Shown: positions 41,841 through 50,304 of the stretch, one piece after another | How the letters are laid out: each line of letters opens with the position of its first letter | How positions within the stretch are numbered: the first letter of the stretch is position 1 | Program-made: the position numbers and the translations under genes | The notes under the pieces: model-generated | The model's input: the letters and a program-made list of their open reading frames with translations, nothing else | The model's database searches: none | Told to the model about the DNA's origin: nothing | From: Competibacter_A sp037045685 | GTDB lineage: Bacteria > Pseudomonadota > Gammaproteobacteria > Competibacterales > Competibacteraceae | Assembly (NCBI GenBank): GCA_037045685.1 | Contig: JBAOII010000038.1 | Coordinates: 60,092 to 124,091, forward strand | DNA length: 64,000 nucleotides | Direction of reading: 5' to 3'

Positions 41841-44327
41841 ATGGAACCGAAACCCGCCCGCTCGGAACCCCTCGTCGGAAAACTCCAGCGCATCGAAGAC
41901 TTGGCCGAAAAACTGGTTTACATCAAATGGAGCCGGGAATTCTTCGTGCTGTTGCAGCGGGCGACGCAAGACATCCTGAATTTGGCCCGCCCGCGGCCCG
42001 AGTTTCAAAAGATCGTGGCGCTGGCCGAGCGGCTCGACCAACAGGTCACCGAGTGTCTGGACAAAGGCGAGCTGCCCAAGGGCGCGCAGCGGGAAAAGCT
42101 GATCGCCGTGATAGACGCGCTGTGCCGGTCAATGCCCCCGCTCGACGGAAGCGCCGCGCCAACTGCTGGAGGGGGCCAGCAACGATCAGCCGAGGCGCTG
42201 ACCACGCCGCTCTTTTCCAAATGGGACAAAGGAGAATGGTCGCCGACGGCAACCCCCCAGCCGCCGGCAGCTACAGAAGCGACGGTTTGGCTGGTGGCGC
42301 CGGAATCGCTGCGCGAACTCGCCAAAAAACTGGAGCAGCGCGGCAGTTTCAAGGTTCGGCTTTGCGCCGGTTTGTCCGAGATTCGCAAGCTGCTGTCCGA
42401 ATCCCAGCAACCGGTTGCCTTGATCATCGACTTGGATCATTCCACCGACAATCAGGCGATCATGCAACAGATCGCCACCTTGCGGCAGATGCTGGCGCCG
42501 GACGTTCCGCTGCTGTTTCTGGCCGATCGCGGCGATATTTCGGCCCGGCTGGACGCGGTGGAAGCCGGCGGAGCCGGCTACTTCATCAAGCCGGTGGACA
42601 TTCCGCTGCTGCTGGAAACGCTGGACGAGCGCGTTCTGAGTACGCGGGATCAGTGCATTCTGATCGTCGATGACACCCTGCCGTCCGCCCGCGAGATCGC
42701 CCGCTGGCTGGACAGCCGGGGACTGGTGACGCAAGTCCTCGCCCAACCGCTCCAGATCTTGCAGGCGCTCCGCAACTTCCAGCCCAGCCTGCTGATCATG
42801 AGCCTGGACCTGAAAGAAACCGACGGCCCGATGCTGGCGCGAGCCATCCAGCAGCACGAGCTGTTTCGGGAGCTGCCCCTGATCCTGCTGTCGGCGCAAA
42901 CCGACATCGGCCAGCGTTTGTCGGCCACCGGCTTGAGCGGCGAGGCGCTGCTGGGCAAACCCCTGAACCCGGAACCGCTGTTCGCCGCCATCGCCAAGCG
43001 GTTGCGCCAGAGCCACGGCTTGTATCGCAAGCTCAGCCAACTGAGCAACCGGGATACCGTGAGCGGCCTGTACAACCGGCCGTATTTTCTCGCCTACCTG
43101 GAACGGGCGCTGGTCGCCACCGAGGCCAACGCCCAAGCCGTGGCGGTCATGCTGATCACCCTGGACAACCTGCGCGTCGTCGAAAGCCTGGATGCGGCGG
43201 CGGCCGACGACATCGTCGAACACGCCGCCAAGCGCTTGCAGGCCACGCTGGGGCCGGTTCCGATCGCCGCCCGGTTCGGCGACGCCATTTTCACCGTGCT
43301 GCTCGGATTCACCAGCCAGGAGGCGCTGCTCGCCACGGCGCACGCCGTGCAAGCCGCCCTGGAAACCGACCCCTATCGGCTCCACAGCGGCGACATCCAC
43401 CTGCGCGCCAGCATCGGCATCAGCATCGCCAATCCCGCCAAGCAGGAAGCCGCCCTGCTGATCCAGCAAGCCGACTTGGCCTGCGGCTTGGCGCGGGACA
43501 GCAAGGATACCCGGATTCACGTCCAGCACGGCCAGAGTCCCGAGCAGGACGCCGATAATCCGCAGCAGCGCAAGCTGCTGGAGGAAGTGCGCGAGGCCGT
43601 GCAACAGCAGCGGATGAGCCTGCTGTTCCAGCCGATCGTCAGCCTGCGCGGCGACACCACCGAGCGCTACGAAGTCCTGTTGCGGATGCGCAATCGCGAG
43701 GGCTGGGAGCTGCTGCCGGAAACCGTGTTCGGCCTGGTCAAGCGCCACCGGATCGGCATGGTGCTCGACCGCTGGGTCATCGCCCATTCGATTCGGCTGC
43801 TGCGCGAGCGCCGGGCGCGCGGCCGTTCGGCGATCCTGTTCATCAACATCTCCCCGACCATTCTGCGCGACGAGGAGCTGTTCAACTGGTTGCAGAGCGG
43901 ACTGCACAAAACCGAGGTTCCCGCTTCCAGCTTGGTGTTCGAGATCGCGGAAACCACCGCCGAGGTGAACAAGCAAACTCTTCTGCCGTTTTTGAAGCGG
44001 ATCAAGGAACTGGGATGCGGGATCTCCCTGGACCACTTCAGCGGCCACGAACGGTCGCAGTCGCTGGTCCAGCTTCTGCAAGTCGATTACGTCAAGCTGG
44101 ACGGGCGACACTCCCAGGACTTGCTCAACGACAAACTCCGCCAGCAGGAACTCGGCCGCTTGGCTCGCGAGCTGGCCACCCAAGGCGTGACCACCATCCT
44201 CACCGGCATCGAGGACAGCGCCACCCTGCCCGTCCTGTGGTCTTGCGGCATCGACTACGTGCAGGGCTTTCTGCTGCAACGACCGCACACCGACATGAGC
44301 TTCGACTTCGAGCACGTCGTGCTGTGA
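41841..44327 (+). CDS. response regulator with degenerate GGDEF and EAL domains
   Basis: Cytoplasmic signalling protein of 828 residues. After a helical N-terminus (about 1-110) come two receiver-like domains: a divergent one (about 145-265) and one beginning CILIVDDTLPSAREIARWLD (about 270-385). A GGDEF domain (about 400-555) follows, in which the catalytic motif is replaced by ARFGDAIFTVLL, then an EAL domain (about 575-825) reading YEVLLRMRN instead of EAL and LDHFSGHERS instead of DDFG. Both catalytic signatures are therefore lost, and a c-di-GMP-binding or scaffold role, as for FimX-like proteins, is more likely than turnover. ampD follows after 6 bp. Confidence 0.82.
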   Translation: MEPKPARSEPLVGKLQRIEDLAEKLVYIKWSREFFVLLQRATQDILNLARPRPEFQKIVALAERLDQQVTECLDKGELPKGAQREKLIAVIDALCRSMPPLDGSAAPTAGGGQQRSAEALTTPLFSKWDKGEWSPTATPQPPAATEATVWLVAPESLRELAKKLEQRGSFKVRLCAGLSEIRKLLSESQQPVALIIDLDHSTDNQAIMQQIATLRQMLAPDVPLLFLADRGDISARLDAVEAGGAGYFIKPVDIPLLLETLDERVLSTRDQCILIVDDTLPSAREIARWLDSRGLVTQVLAQPLQILQALRNFQPSLLIMSLDLKETDGPMLARAIQQHELFRELPLILLSAQTDIGQRLSATGLSGEALLGKPLNPEPLFAAIAKRLRQSHGLYRKLSQLSNRDTVSGLYNRPYFLAYLERALVATEANAQAVAVMLITLDNLRVVESLDAAAADDIVEHAAKRLQATLGPVPIAARFGDAIFTVLLGFTSQEALLATAHAVQAALETDPYRLHSGDIHLRASIGISIANPAKQEAALLIQQADLACGLARDSKDTRIHVQHGQSPEQDADNPQQRKLLEEVREAVQQQRMSLLFQPIVSLRGDTTERYEVLLRMRNREGWELLPETVFGLVKRHRIGMVLDRWVIAHSIRLLRERRARGRSAILFINISPTILRDEELFNWLQSGLHKTEVPASSLVFEIAETTAEVNKQTLLPFLKRIKELGCGISLDHFSGHERSQSLVQLLQVDYVKLDGRHSQDLLNDKLRQQELGRLARELATQGVTTILTGIEDSATLPVLWSCGIDYVQGFLLQRPHTDMSFDFEHVVL

Positions 44328-44333
44328 CCGGCG

Positions 44334-44897
44334 ATGCGGGTCGAACCGGCGACCGGGTTGTTGGACGCAGCCGAGTACCGGCCCTCGCCGAATTGCGATG
44401 ACCGGCCCGCCGGCGTGGCGGCGGATTTGATCGTGGTCCACGGCATCAGCCTGCCGCCCGGCGATTTTGGCGGACCCTGGATCGACGCCTTGTTCGCCAA
44501 TACCCTGGACCCGGCGGCCCACCCGTACTTTCGGAGCATCGCGGGGTTGCGGGTATCGGCGCACTTGCTGATCCGCCGGGATGGCGAAACGGTGCAGTAC
44601 GTGCCGTTCCATCGCCGGGCTTGGCACGCCGGCGCGTCGATTTACGCCGGTCGCCCGCGCTGCAACGACTTCAGCATCGGCATCGAGCTGGAAGGGACCG
44701 ACCATCGGCCCTACGACGACCGCCAGTATTCGCGGCTGGCGGCGGCGGTCGCCGCGCTGCGCATCGCTTATCCCGCGATCCCGCCCGACCGGCTGGCCGG
44801 CCATTCCGATATCGCGCCGGGCCGCAAAACCGATCCGGGTCCCGCGTTCGACTGGGCGCGGCTGCGCCGGATGTTGAGGGACGACGCCGCTAGATGA
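44334..44897 (+). CDS. ampD: 1,6-anhydro-N-acetylmuramyl-L-alanine amidase AmpD
   Basis: Zinc amidase (187 residues) of cell-wall recycling that removes the peptide from anhydro-muropeptides in the cytoplasm. Zinc ligands are the His of LIVVHGISLPPGDFGGPW, the His in RRAWHAGASIYAGR, and the C-terminal GHSDIAPGRKTDPGPAFDW. The length and the absence of a signal peptide fit AmpD rather than AmiD. It follows the signalling gene by 6 bp, so the two are probably co-transcribed. Its end overlaps the convergent oxidoreductase gene by 8 bp. Confidence 0.92.
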   Translation: MRVEPATGLLDAAEYRPSPNCDDRPAGVAADLIVVHGISLPPGDFGGPWIDALFANTLDPAAHPYFRSIAGLRVSAHLLIRRDGETVQYVPFHRRAWHAGASIYAGRPRCNDFSIGIELEGTDHRPYDDRQYSRLAAAVAALRIAYPAIPPDRLAGHSDIAPGRKTDPGPAFDWARLRRMLRDDAAR

Positions 44898-46044
44898 CGT
44901 AGGCGGGATCGGCACCTTGTCCCGCTGGCGACTCCCACCGGGCCGGTTCGCGCGAAACGGGTTCCGGCCGCCTCGCCCCGTCCCCCAGCAGGGCCGCTGC
45001 CTGTTCGGCCCAAGCCGCCACCAGTTCGGCTGCCGGACGGGATTCGCACAGGTGGCAACCCTGGCCGGCCCACAAGGCCATGAAATCGGTCATGCCCCGT
45101 TCGGCCGCAATCTGCCCCAGCTCCTGGGTAAGGAACAGTTGCAGCGGGAAACCGGGCAATTCGGCTTCGTGCGCGTGCAATTCGTCCACCAGCCGATTGC
45201 GCAGAACCCGGCCGCAACGCCCGGTGAAAACCCGGCTCAGGGTCGTGGCGATTTCGCTGCCCTGGCTCAACAGCGCCTTGTAGGCGGGATGGGCGCCGCT
45301 CTCGGGACAAGCCAGAAACGCGGTGCCCATTTGCACGCCGGCCGCGCCCAACACCCGCGCGGCGGCGATACCGCGCCCGTCCATGATGCCGCCGGCGGCG
45401 ATGATCGGCAGCCGGACATGCTTGGCCAGCAGCGGCACCAGGGTCAGGATACCGACCAAACCCTGTTCGGGATGGCCGATGAAGGTTCCCCGGTGCCCGC
45501 CCGCTTCGGCGCCTTGGGCGACGATGAAATCCACCCCGCTCTCTTCCAGCACGATCGCTTCCAGCAGATGGGTGGCGGTGCCGAGAATCGCCACCCCGGC
45601 GTCCCGCAGCAACTCCAGGCAAACGGCGTCCGGCACGCCGAAGATGAAGCTCAGCGCCGACACTTTTTCGTCCAGCACCACGTCCAGTTGCTCGACGAAA
45701 TCCGGCGGCTCGGGCGGTTCGGCGGTTTCCGGCGACAGCCCCAGTTCGGCGCGGTACGGCGCCAGCAGCTCGCGAGCGCGGGCGATTCGGGCGGCATCGA
45801 CCTTGGCGGGCGCGTTGGCCGCCAAGCTGACGGCGAACGGCCGGTCGGTGAGCGCGCGCACTTCGGCGATGGCTTCCCGCAATTGTTCGGGTCGCAGATA
45901 GCCGCCCGCCAGCGACCCGAGACCGCCGGCCTCGGCGACCGCCGCCACCAGTTGCGGGGTGCCGGGGCCGCCGGTCATGGGCGCTTGGATGATCGGATAG
46001 CGGATGCCGAGTCGCTCGGTCAGTGCGGTGTTGGACCAGTTCAT
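44890..46044 (-). CDS. NAD(P)H-dependent flavin oxidoreductase / nitronate monooxygenase family
   Basis: FMN-dependent TIM-barrel enzyme of 384 residues in the 2-nitropropane dioxygenase/nitronate monooxygenase family. It has RLGIRYPIIQAPMTGGPGTP at the N-terminus, VDFIVAQGAEAGGHRGTFIG for FMN phosphate and catalysis, and ADIIAAGG-type LPIIAAGGIMDGRGIAAARV. The real substrate may be a quinone or nitronate. ATG 46044 fits the family start. ATG 46140, which overlaps the tcdA stop (ATGA), would add 32 poorly conserved residues. Coupling to tcdA is likely. Confidence 0.85.
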   Translation of the reverse strand: MNWSNTALTERLGIRYPIIQAPMTGGPGTPQLVAAVAEAGGLGSLAGGYLRPEQLREAIAEVRALTDRPFAVSLAANAPAKVDAARIARARELLAPYRAELGLSPETAEPPEPPDFVEQLDVVLDEKVSALSFIFGVPDAVCLELLRDAGVAILGTATHLLEAIVLEESGVDFIVAQGAEAGGHRGTFIGHPEQGLVGILTLVPLLAKHVRLPIIAAGGIMDGRGIAAARVLGAAGVQMGTAFLACPESGAHPAYKALLSQGSEIATTLSRVFTGRCGRVLRNRLVDELHAHEAELPGFPLQLFLTQELGQIAAERGMTDFMALWAGQGCHLCESRPAAELVAAWAEQAAALLGDGARRPEPVSREPARWESPAGQGADPAYVI

Positions 46045-46136
46045 GTCGGTTTGGAACCCGTGGCTGAGGCATTGAAGAAAAGGTCGTTCGGGCGCTTGCG
46101 AATGGCGCCCGCCGACGATGGGTCGGTCGCCATGGC

Positions 46137-46869
46137 TCATCCCTCGTCCAATAGCCGCCGGACGATATACCCGGCCAGTAGAATACCGAACAGCGCCGGC
46201 ATATAGGAAATCGTGCCGTTCACCGCGCGGGGCCGGCCGGGCGCGTCGCCGCCGACCGGCTGATGGGGCAGCGGTTGACGGCGCGGCTCGTCGCTGTAGA
46301 TCACCGGATAATTCGAGCGGCGCATCCAGCTCCCGCAGCTTACGGCGCAACTCCCGCGCCAATGGGCACACCTGGGTCTGGTTCAACCGAGCCACCCGCA
46401 CCCGGCTCACGTCCAGACAGTTGCCCGCGCCCAGCGCCGAAATCACCTGCACGCCGTGGCGATGGCAGGCCGCGACCAGCGCCGCCTTGCAGGCGATGCT
46501 GTCGATGCAGTCGGCGACGTGATCGTAGCGAACGGCGGCGACCAATGCTTCCGCCGCGTCCGGCCGGAGAAATTCGCCGACCAAGGTCAGCTCCAGGCCG
46601 GGATCGATGTCGCGCAGCCGCTCGGCCATCACCTCCACTTTGGGTCGGCCCAGCGTCGAATGCAGCGCCAGCAATTGCCGGTTGAGGTTGGAGGGAGAGA
46701 CGACATCGTGATCCAGCAGGGTCAAGCGGCCGATGCCGGCGCGGCCCAAGGCTTCGGCGGCGTAACCGCCGACCCCGCCCAGCCCGGCGACCAGCACGTT
46801 CGCGGCCCGCAGCCGGTCCAACCCCTCGACGCCGATCAGGATTTCAGTGCGCGCCCGCGGATGCGTCAT
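46137..46869 (-). pseudogene. tcdA: tRNA threonylcarbamoyladenosine dehydratase TcdA, frameshifted at about 46320
   Basis: E1-like ATP-dependent enzyme that cyclises t6A37 to ct6A in tRNA. The nucleotide-binding region ANVLVAGLGGVGGYAAEALG and LTLLDHDVVSPSNLNRQLLA, then DHVADCIDSIACKAALVAAC, match TcdA/YgdL. At 46319-46320 there is one C too many after LRELDA. Without it the frame continues RSNYPVIYSDEPRRQP and ends with GTISYMPALFGILLAGYIVR at 46137, giving 243 residues. As written, the frame reads through into the flavin-oxidoreductase gene, a false fusion. Confidence 0.88.
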
Positions 46870-47636
46870 CGGGAATTCCGAACAGCCGGCGGGCGTTGGC
46901 GGTGGTGGCGGCGGCGATTTCGGCCGGGTCGGCGCCGCGCAGCTCGGCCACGCAAGCCAGCACCTCCGTCAGATACGCCGGCTCGTTGCGCGCGCCGCGA
47001 TGGTTGCTCGGCGGCTGGTCGGGCGCATCGGTCTCCAGCATGAAGCCGTCCAGCGGCAAATAGCGGATCAGGCCACGCAGCCGGGTGGCGCGCGGATAGG
47101 TCAGCGGTCCGCCGAAGCTGAGCAGGATGCCCAAATCCAGCAAGCGCCGGGCCTGATCCTCGCTGCCGGAGAAGCTGTGCACCACGCCGCGCACGCCGGA
47201 AAAGCGCCGGACCCGCTTGATGACGTGATCGACCGCGTGGCGGGCGTGCACGATGACCGGCAAGTCGTGGCGGCGGGCCAGGCGCAATTGCCCGACGAAG
47301 TATTCGGCCTGAAGATCGGGATCGAGGTCGGGGAGGTAATAGTCCAGGCCGCATTCGCCGACCGCCACCGGCCGTTCCCGGACCAGCCAGTCGGCCAGCG
47401 CGCCGAGATGCTCGGGACGATGTTCCGCCAGATAGGCCGGGTGCAGCCCGTAGCTCGGATACAATCCCGGATAGCGCACTGGCGACGGCCTTGAGCTTCG
47501 GCCACAAGCGGGCGCTGACCGCCGCCAGCACCTGCGCCGCCACGCCGCCCGCCCGCGCCCGCCGGAAGGCGTCGTCGCGGTCGGGATCGAAGCTGGGGTC
47601 GTCGAAATGGTTGTGGCTGTCGATCAGCGCGAGCAT
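46844..47636 (-). pseudogene. tatD: TatD-family metal-dependent DNase, frameshifted at about 47478
   Basis: TIM-barrel metal hydrolase of the TatD/YcfH group, about 263 residues when repaired. The N-terminal metal motif is IDSHNHFDDPSFDPDRD. At about 47478 one G must be removed to pass from LWPKLKAVAS into RYPGLYPSYGLHPAYLAEHR. The rest includes AVGECGLDYYLPDLD, LPVIVHARHAVDHVIKRVR, VVHSFSGSEDQARRLLDLG and the catalytic GFMLETDAPDQPP. It overlaps the start of tcdA by 26 bp and lies 13 bp after the AraC gene on the same strand. Confidence 0.88.
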
Positions 47637-47649
47637 CGACCCGCGCGCC

Positions 47650-48417
47650 TCAGGCGATCACGATCCGCACGTTGGCGGCGCGACCGAACACCGAGGACGG
47701 GGTGATCCCGAACATGTTGCGGAAGGCCCGGCTGAAATGCGAGGAGTCGGCGAAGCCCGCGCCCAGCGCCGCGTCGGTCAGGGTATCGCCCTTGGCGATC
47801 AGGGCCGCCACCACCCGCATCCGGTGCCACTGGCGGAAGCGCCGGATCGGCACGCCGACTTCCTCTTTGAACAGATGGACCAAGCGGGTCGGCGACAGGT
47901 TGACGTGCTCGGCCAGCTCGTTCATCGAATAGCTGTGGCTCAAATCTTCCTTCATCAAGCGGATCACCCGCTGGATCCGGCCGTCCAGCGGCTGTTGCCG
48001 CGCTTCCGGGTTCGGCGGGGGAATCAGGCGATCCAGCAGGCCGTGAATCGCCGCCGCGTCCGGCTCGCGCTCCCACGCCTCGCGCAGCGCGGCCAGGACC
48101 GCTTCCTCGCCGCTCAGCCCGTAGAGACACTGCCATTCGCCGTCGAGCATGGCGTCCTGAATCGCCTTGTAATCCTCGCTTTCCGGCTCGACGAACAGGA
48201 TCGCCATGAGGGCGCCGCCGACCTGGATCTCGTGCAGGCAGCCGGGCGGCACCAGCACGCTCCGGCTTTCCCGCCAAACGCTGCTCTCGCTTTCCAGAAC
48301 CCGGAACGGTTTGTCGATGCCCACGCACAGCGCGGCGGAACCGAGCCGGTGCTCGGAGATATCCGGCAGGTGGCCCATGAAAAATCCGCGATTTTGCCAA
48401 ATATACAGCTTGCTCAA
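47650..48417 (-). CDS. AraC-family transcriptional regulator
   Basis: Regulator of 255 residues with an N-terminal cupin-like sensing part (about 1-125, VLVPPGCLHEIQVGGALMAI) and a C-terminal double HTH (about 155-250), with SMNELAEHVNLSPTRLVHLF and TDAALGAGFADSSHFSRAFR. The start chosen is TTG 48417 (SKLYIWQNRGFF), because GGAAGGAA lies 6 nt upstream and the family usually begins there; the first internal ATG is 13 codons later. It is divergent from the GMC oxidoreductase gene across about 270 bp and may regulate it. Confidence 0.82.
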   Translation of the reverse strand: MSKLYIWQNRGFFMGHLPDISEHRLGSAALCVGIDKPFRVLESESSVWRESRSVLVPPGCLHEIQVGGALMAILFVEPESEDYKAIQDAMLDGEWQCLYGLSGEEAVLAALREAWEREPDAAAIHGLLDRLIPPPNPEARQQPLDGRIQRVIRLMKEDLSHSYSMNELAEHVNLSPTRLVHLFKEEVGVPIRRFRQWHRMRVVAALIAKGDTLTDAALGAGFADSSHFSRAFRNMFGITPSSVFGRAANVRIVIA

Positions 48418-48690
48418 GGTGTTCCTTCCCCATGTGGTTTTCGGGAGCGCGGACCGCGCCCGGGCTCCCCGACGTGGCGGCATGGCGCCGCGCCGCAGTT
48501 CGATGGCGCCATGCCCGACAGCGATGAAAGTGTAGTGTTCCGGCGCGCCGCTAGCCAGTTTCGACAAAACCCCACCACTTTCGACAAGCCCCGCTCCCCA
48601 TAAAGCCATTAGGCTTCCGGAATCCGCGACGTTCACCCACCGTCTCGCGCACGACCGTCCGGCCAAGCGCGGCAGAGAGGATTTGGAGCC

Positions 48691-50304
48691 ATGTACGATT
48701 ACATCATCGTGGGCGCGGGTTCGGCCGGCTGCGTGCTGGCCAACCGCCTGTCCGCCGACCCGAGCCAACGGGTCTGCCTGCTGGAAGCCGGTCCCGAGGA
48801 TACCAGCCCGTGGATCCACATTCCGGTGGGCATTTTCTTCCTGATGCGCAGCAAGACCTTGAACTGGCGCTATAGCACCGAGCCGCAAGCGCAGCTTTAC
48901 CGGCGCCGGCTGTTCTGGCCGCGCGGCAAAACCTTGGGCGGCAGCAGCTCCAGCAACGCCATGGTCTACACGCGCGGCCATCGCTGGGACTACGACCACT
49001 GGGCCGAGCTGGGCAACTCGGGTTGGAGCTACGCCGACCTGCTGCCCCTGTTCAAGCGCAACCAGAACCAGGAACGCGGCCCGTCGGCCTATCACGGCAC
49101 GGGAGGGCCGCTCAACGTCGCCGACCTGCGCCAGCGCAGCGAAATCAGCGCCGTCTTCGTTCGCGCTGCCGAGGAAGCCGGCTACCCGATCAGCGACGAC
49201 TTCAACGGCGCCGAGCAGGAAGGCGTCGGATTCTACCAGGTCACCCAGAAGGATGGCCGCCGTTGCAGCAGCGCCCGCGCCTATCTGCGACCGGCCCGCC
49301 AGCGGCCGAATCTGACGGTCGTGACCGACGCCTTGGCCAGCCGAATCCTGTTCGATGGCCAGCGGGCGGTCGGCGTGGCCTATCTCGCCCGCGACGGGCA
49401 GACGGTCGAATTGACCGCTCGGCGCGAGGTGCTGCTGTCCGGCGGCGCGATCAACTCGCCGCAGTTGCTCTTGCTCTCCGGGGTCGGCCCGCGCGCCGAA
49501 CTGGAGCGGCACGGCATCCCGCTCGTCCACGAATTGCCCGGCGTCGGCCAAAACTTGCAAGATCACCTGGACATCATCGTCGCCCATCGCGACCGCCGGC
49601 GGGCGTCCTACGGCTTCGCGCTGTCGTTTCTGCCGCGCCTGCTCGCGGGGATCGTCGAATATCTTCGCCACGGGCGCGGCTTTCTCACCAGCAACTTGGC
49701 GGAAGCCGGCGGCTTCGTCAAATCCGACCCCGCGCTGCCGTTGCCCAACCTGCAATATCATCTGACCTCGACCCTGCTCGACGACCACGGTCGCCGCATC
49801 TGGCACGGCTACGGCTATTCCCTGCACGTCTGCGACCTGCGGCCCAAGAGCCGGGGCCATCTCGCCCTGAACAGCGCCGATCCGCGCGATCCGCCGCTGA
49901 TCCAGCCCAACTATCTGAGCCACCCCGACGATCTGGAAACCCTGCTGGCCGGGGTGAAAACCTGCCGCGACATTCTGGCGGCGCACGCTTTCGACGGCTA
50001 TCGTGGCGAGGAACTGTTCCCCGGCGAGTCGGTGCGCGGCGACGACGAATTGAGGGAATTTATCCGTCGCCGGGCCGAAACCATCTACCACCCGGTCGGC
50101 ACCTGCAAGATGGGCCGCGATCCGCTGGCGGTGGTCGATGACCGGCTGCGGGTGCGCGGGCTGAGCGGGCTGCGGGTGGTGGACGCCTCGATCATGCCGA
50201 CCCTGATCGGCGGCAACACCAACGCCCCGACCATGGTCATCGGGGAGAAGGCGGCGGACCTGATTCTGGCCGAACGGAGCGGATCGGTCGCCAGGGCAGC
50301 CTAG
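48691..50304 (+). CDS. GMC-family FAD oxidoreductase (choline/alcohol dehydrogenase-like)
   Basis: FAD-dependent dehydrogenase of 537 residues. The Rossmann motif is DYIIVGAGSAGCVLANRL, the GMC signature 1 is WPRGKTLGGSSSSNAMVYTR, signature 2 is SGGAINSPQLLLLSGVGP, and the C-terminal catalytic block is YHPVGTCKMG with GNTNAPTMVIGEKAADLI. It resembles BetA and alcohol dehydrogenases of the GMC group, but no betaine genes are adjacent, so the alcohol substrate is open. The last 68 bp overlap the convergent GGDEF/EAL gene. Confidence 0.9.
   Translation: MYDYIIVGAGSAGCVLANRLSADPSQRVCLLEAGPEDTSPWIHIPVGIFFLMRSKTLNWRYSTEPQAQLYRRRLFWPRGKTLGGSSSSNAMVYTRGHRWDYDHWAELGNSGWSYADLLPLFKRNQNQERGPSAYHGTGGPLNVADLRQRSEISAVFVRAAEEAGYPISDDFNGAEQEGVGFYQVTQKDGRRCSSARAYLRPARQRPNLTVVTDALASRILFDGQRAVGVAYLARDGQTVELTARREVLLSGGAINSPQLLLLSGVGPRAELERHGIPLVHELPGVGQNLQDHLDIIVAHRDRRRASYGFALSFLPRLLAGIVEYLRHGRGFLTSNLAEAGGFVKSDPALPLPNLQYHLTSTLLDDHGRRIWHGYGYSLHVCDLRPKSRGHLALNSADPRDPPLIQPNYLSHPDDLETLLAGVKTCRDILAAHAFDGYRGEELFPGESVRGDDELREFIRRRAETIYHPVGTCKMGRDPLAVVDDRLRVRGLSGLRVVDASIMPTLIGGNTNAPTMVIGEKAADLILAERSGSVARAA

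Noticed and set aside
44890..46869. Apparent fusion of a ThiF/E1-like protein to a flavin oxidoreductase (659 codons)
   Set aside because: The join exists only because one extra base near 46320 puts the tcdA frame into that of the next gene; the true tcdA C-terminus is present in the other frame and stops at 46137.
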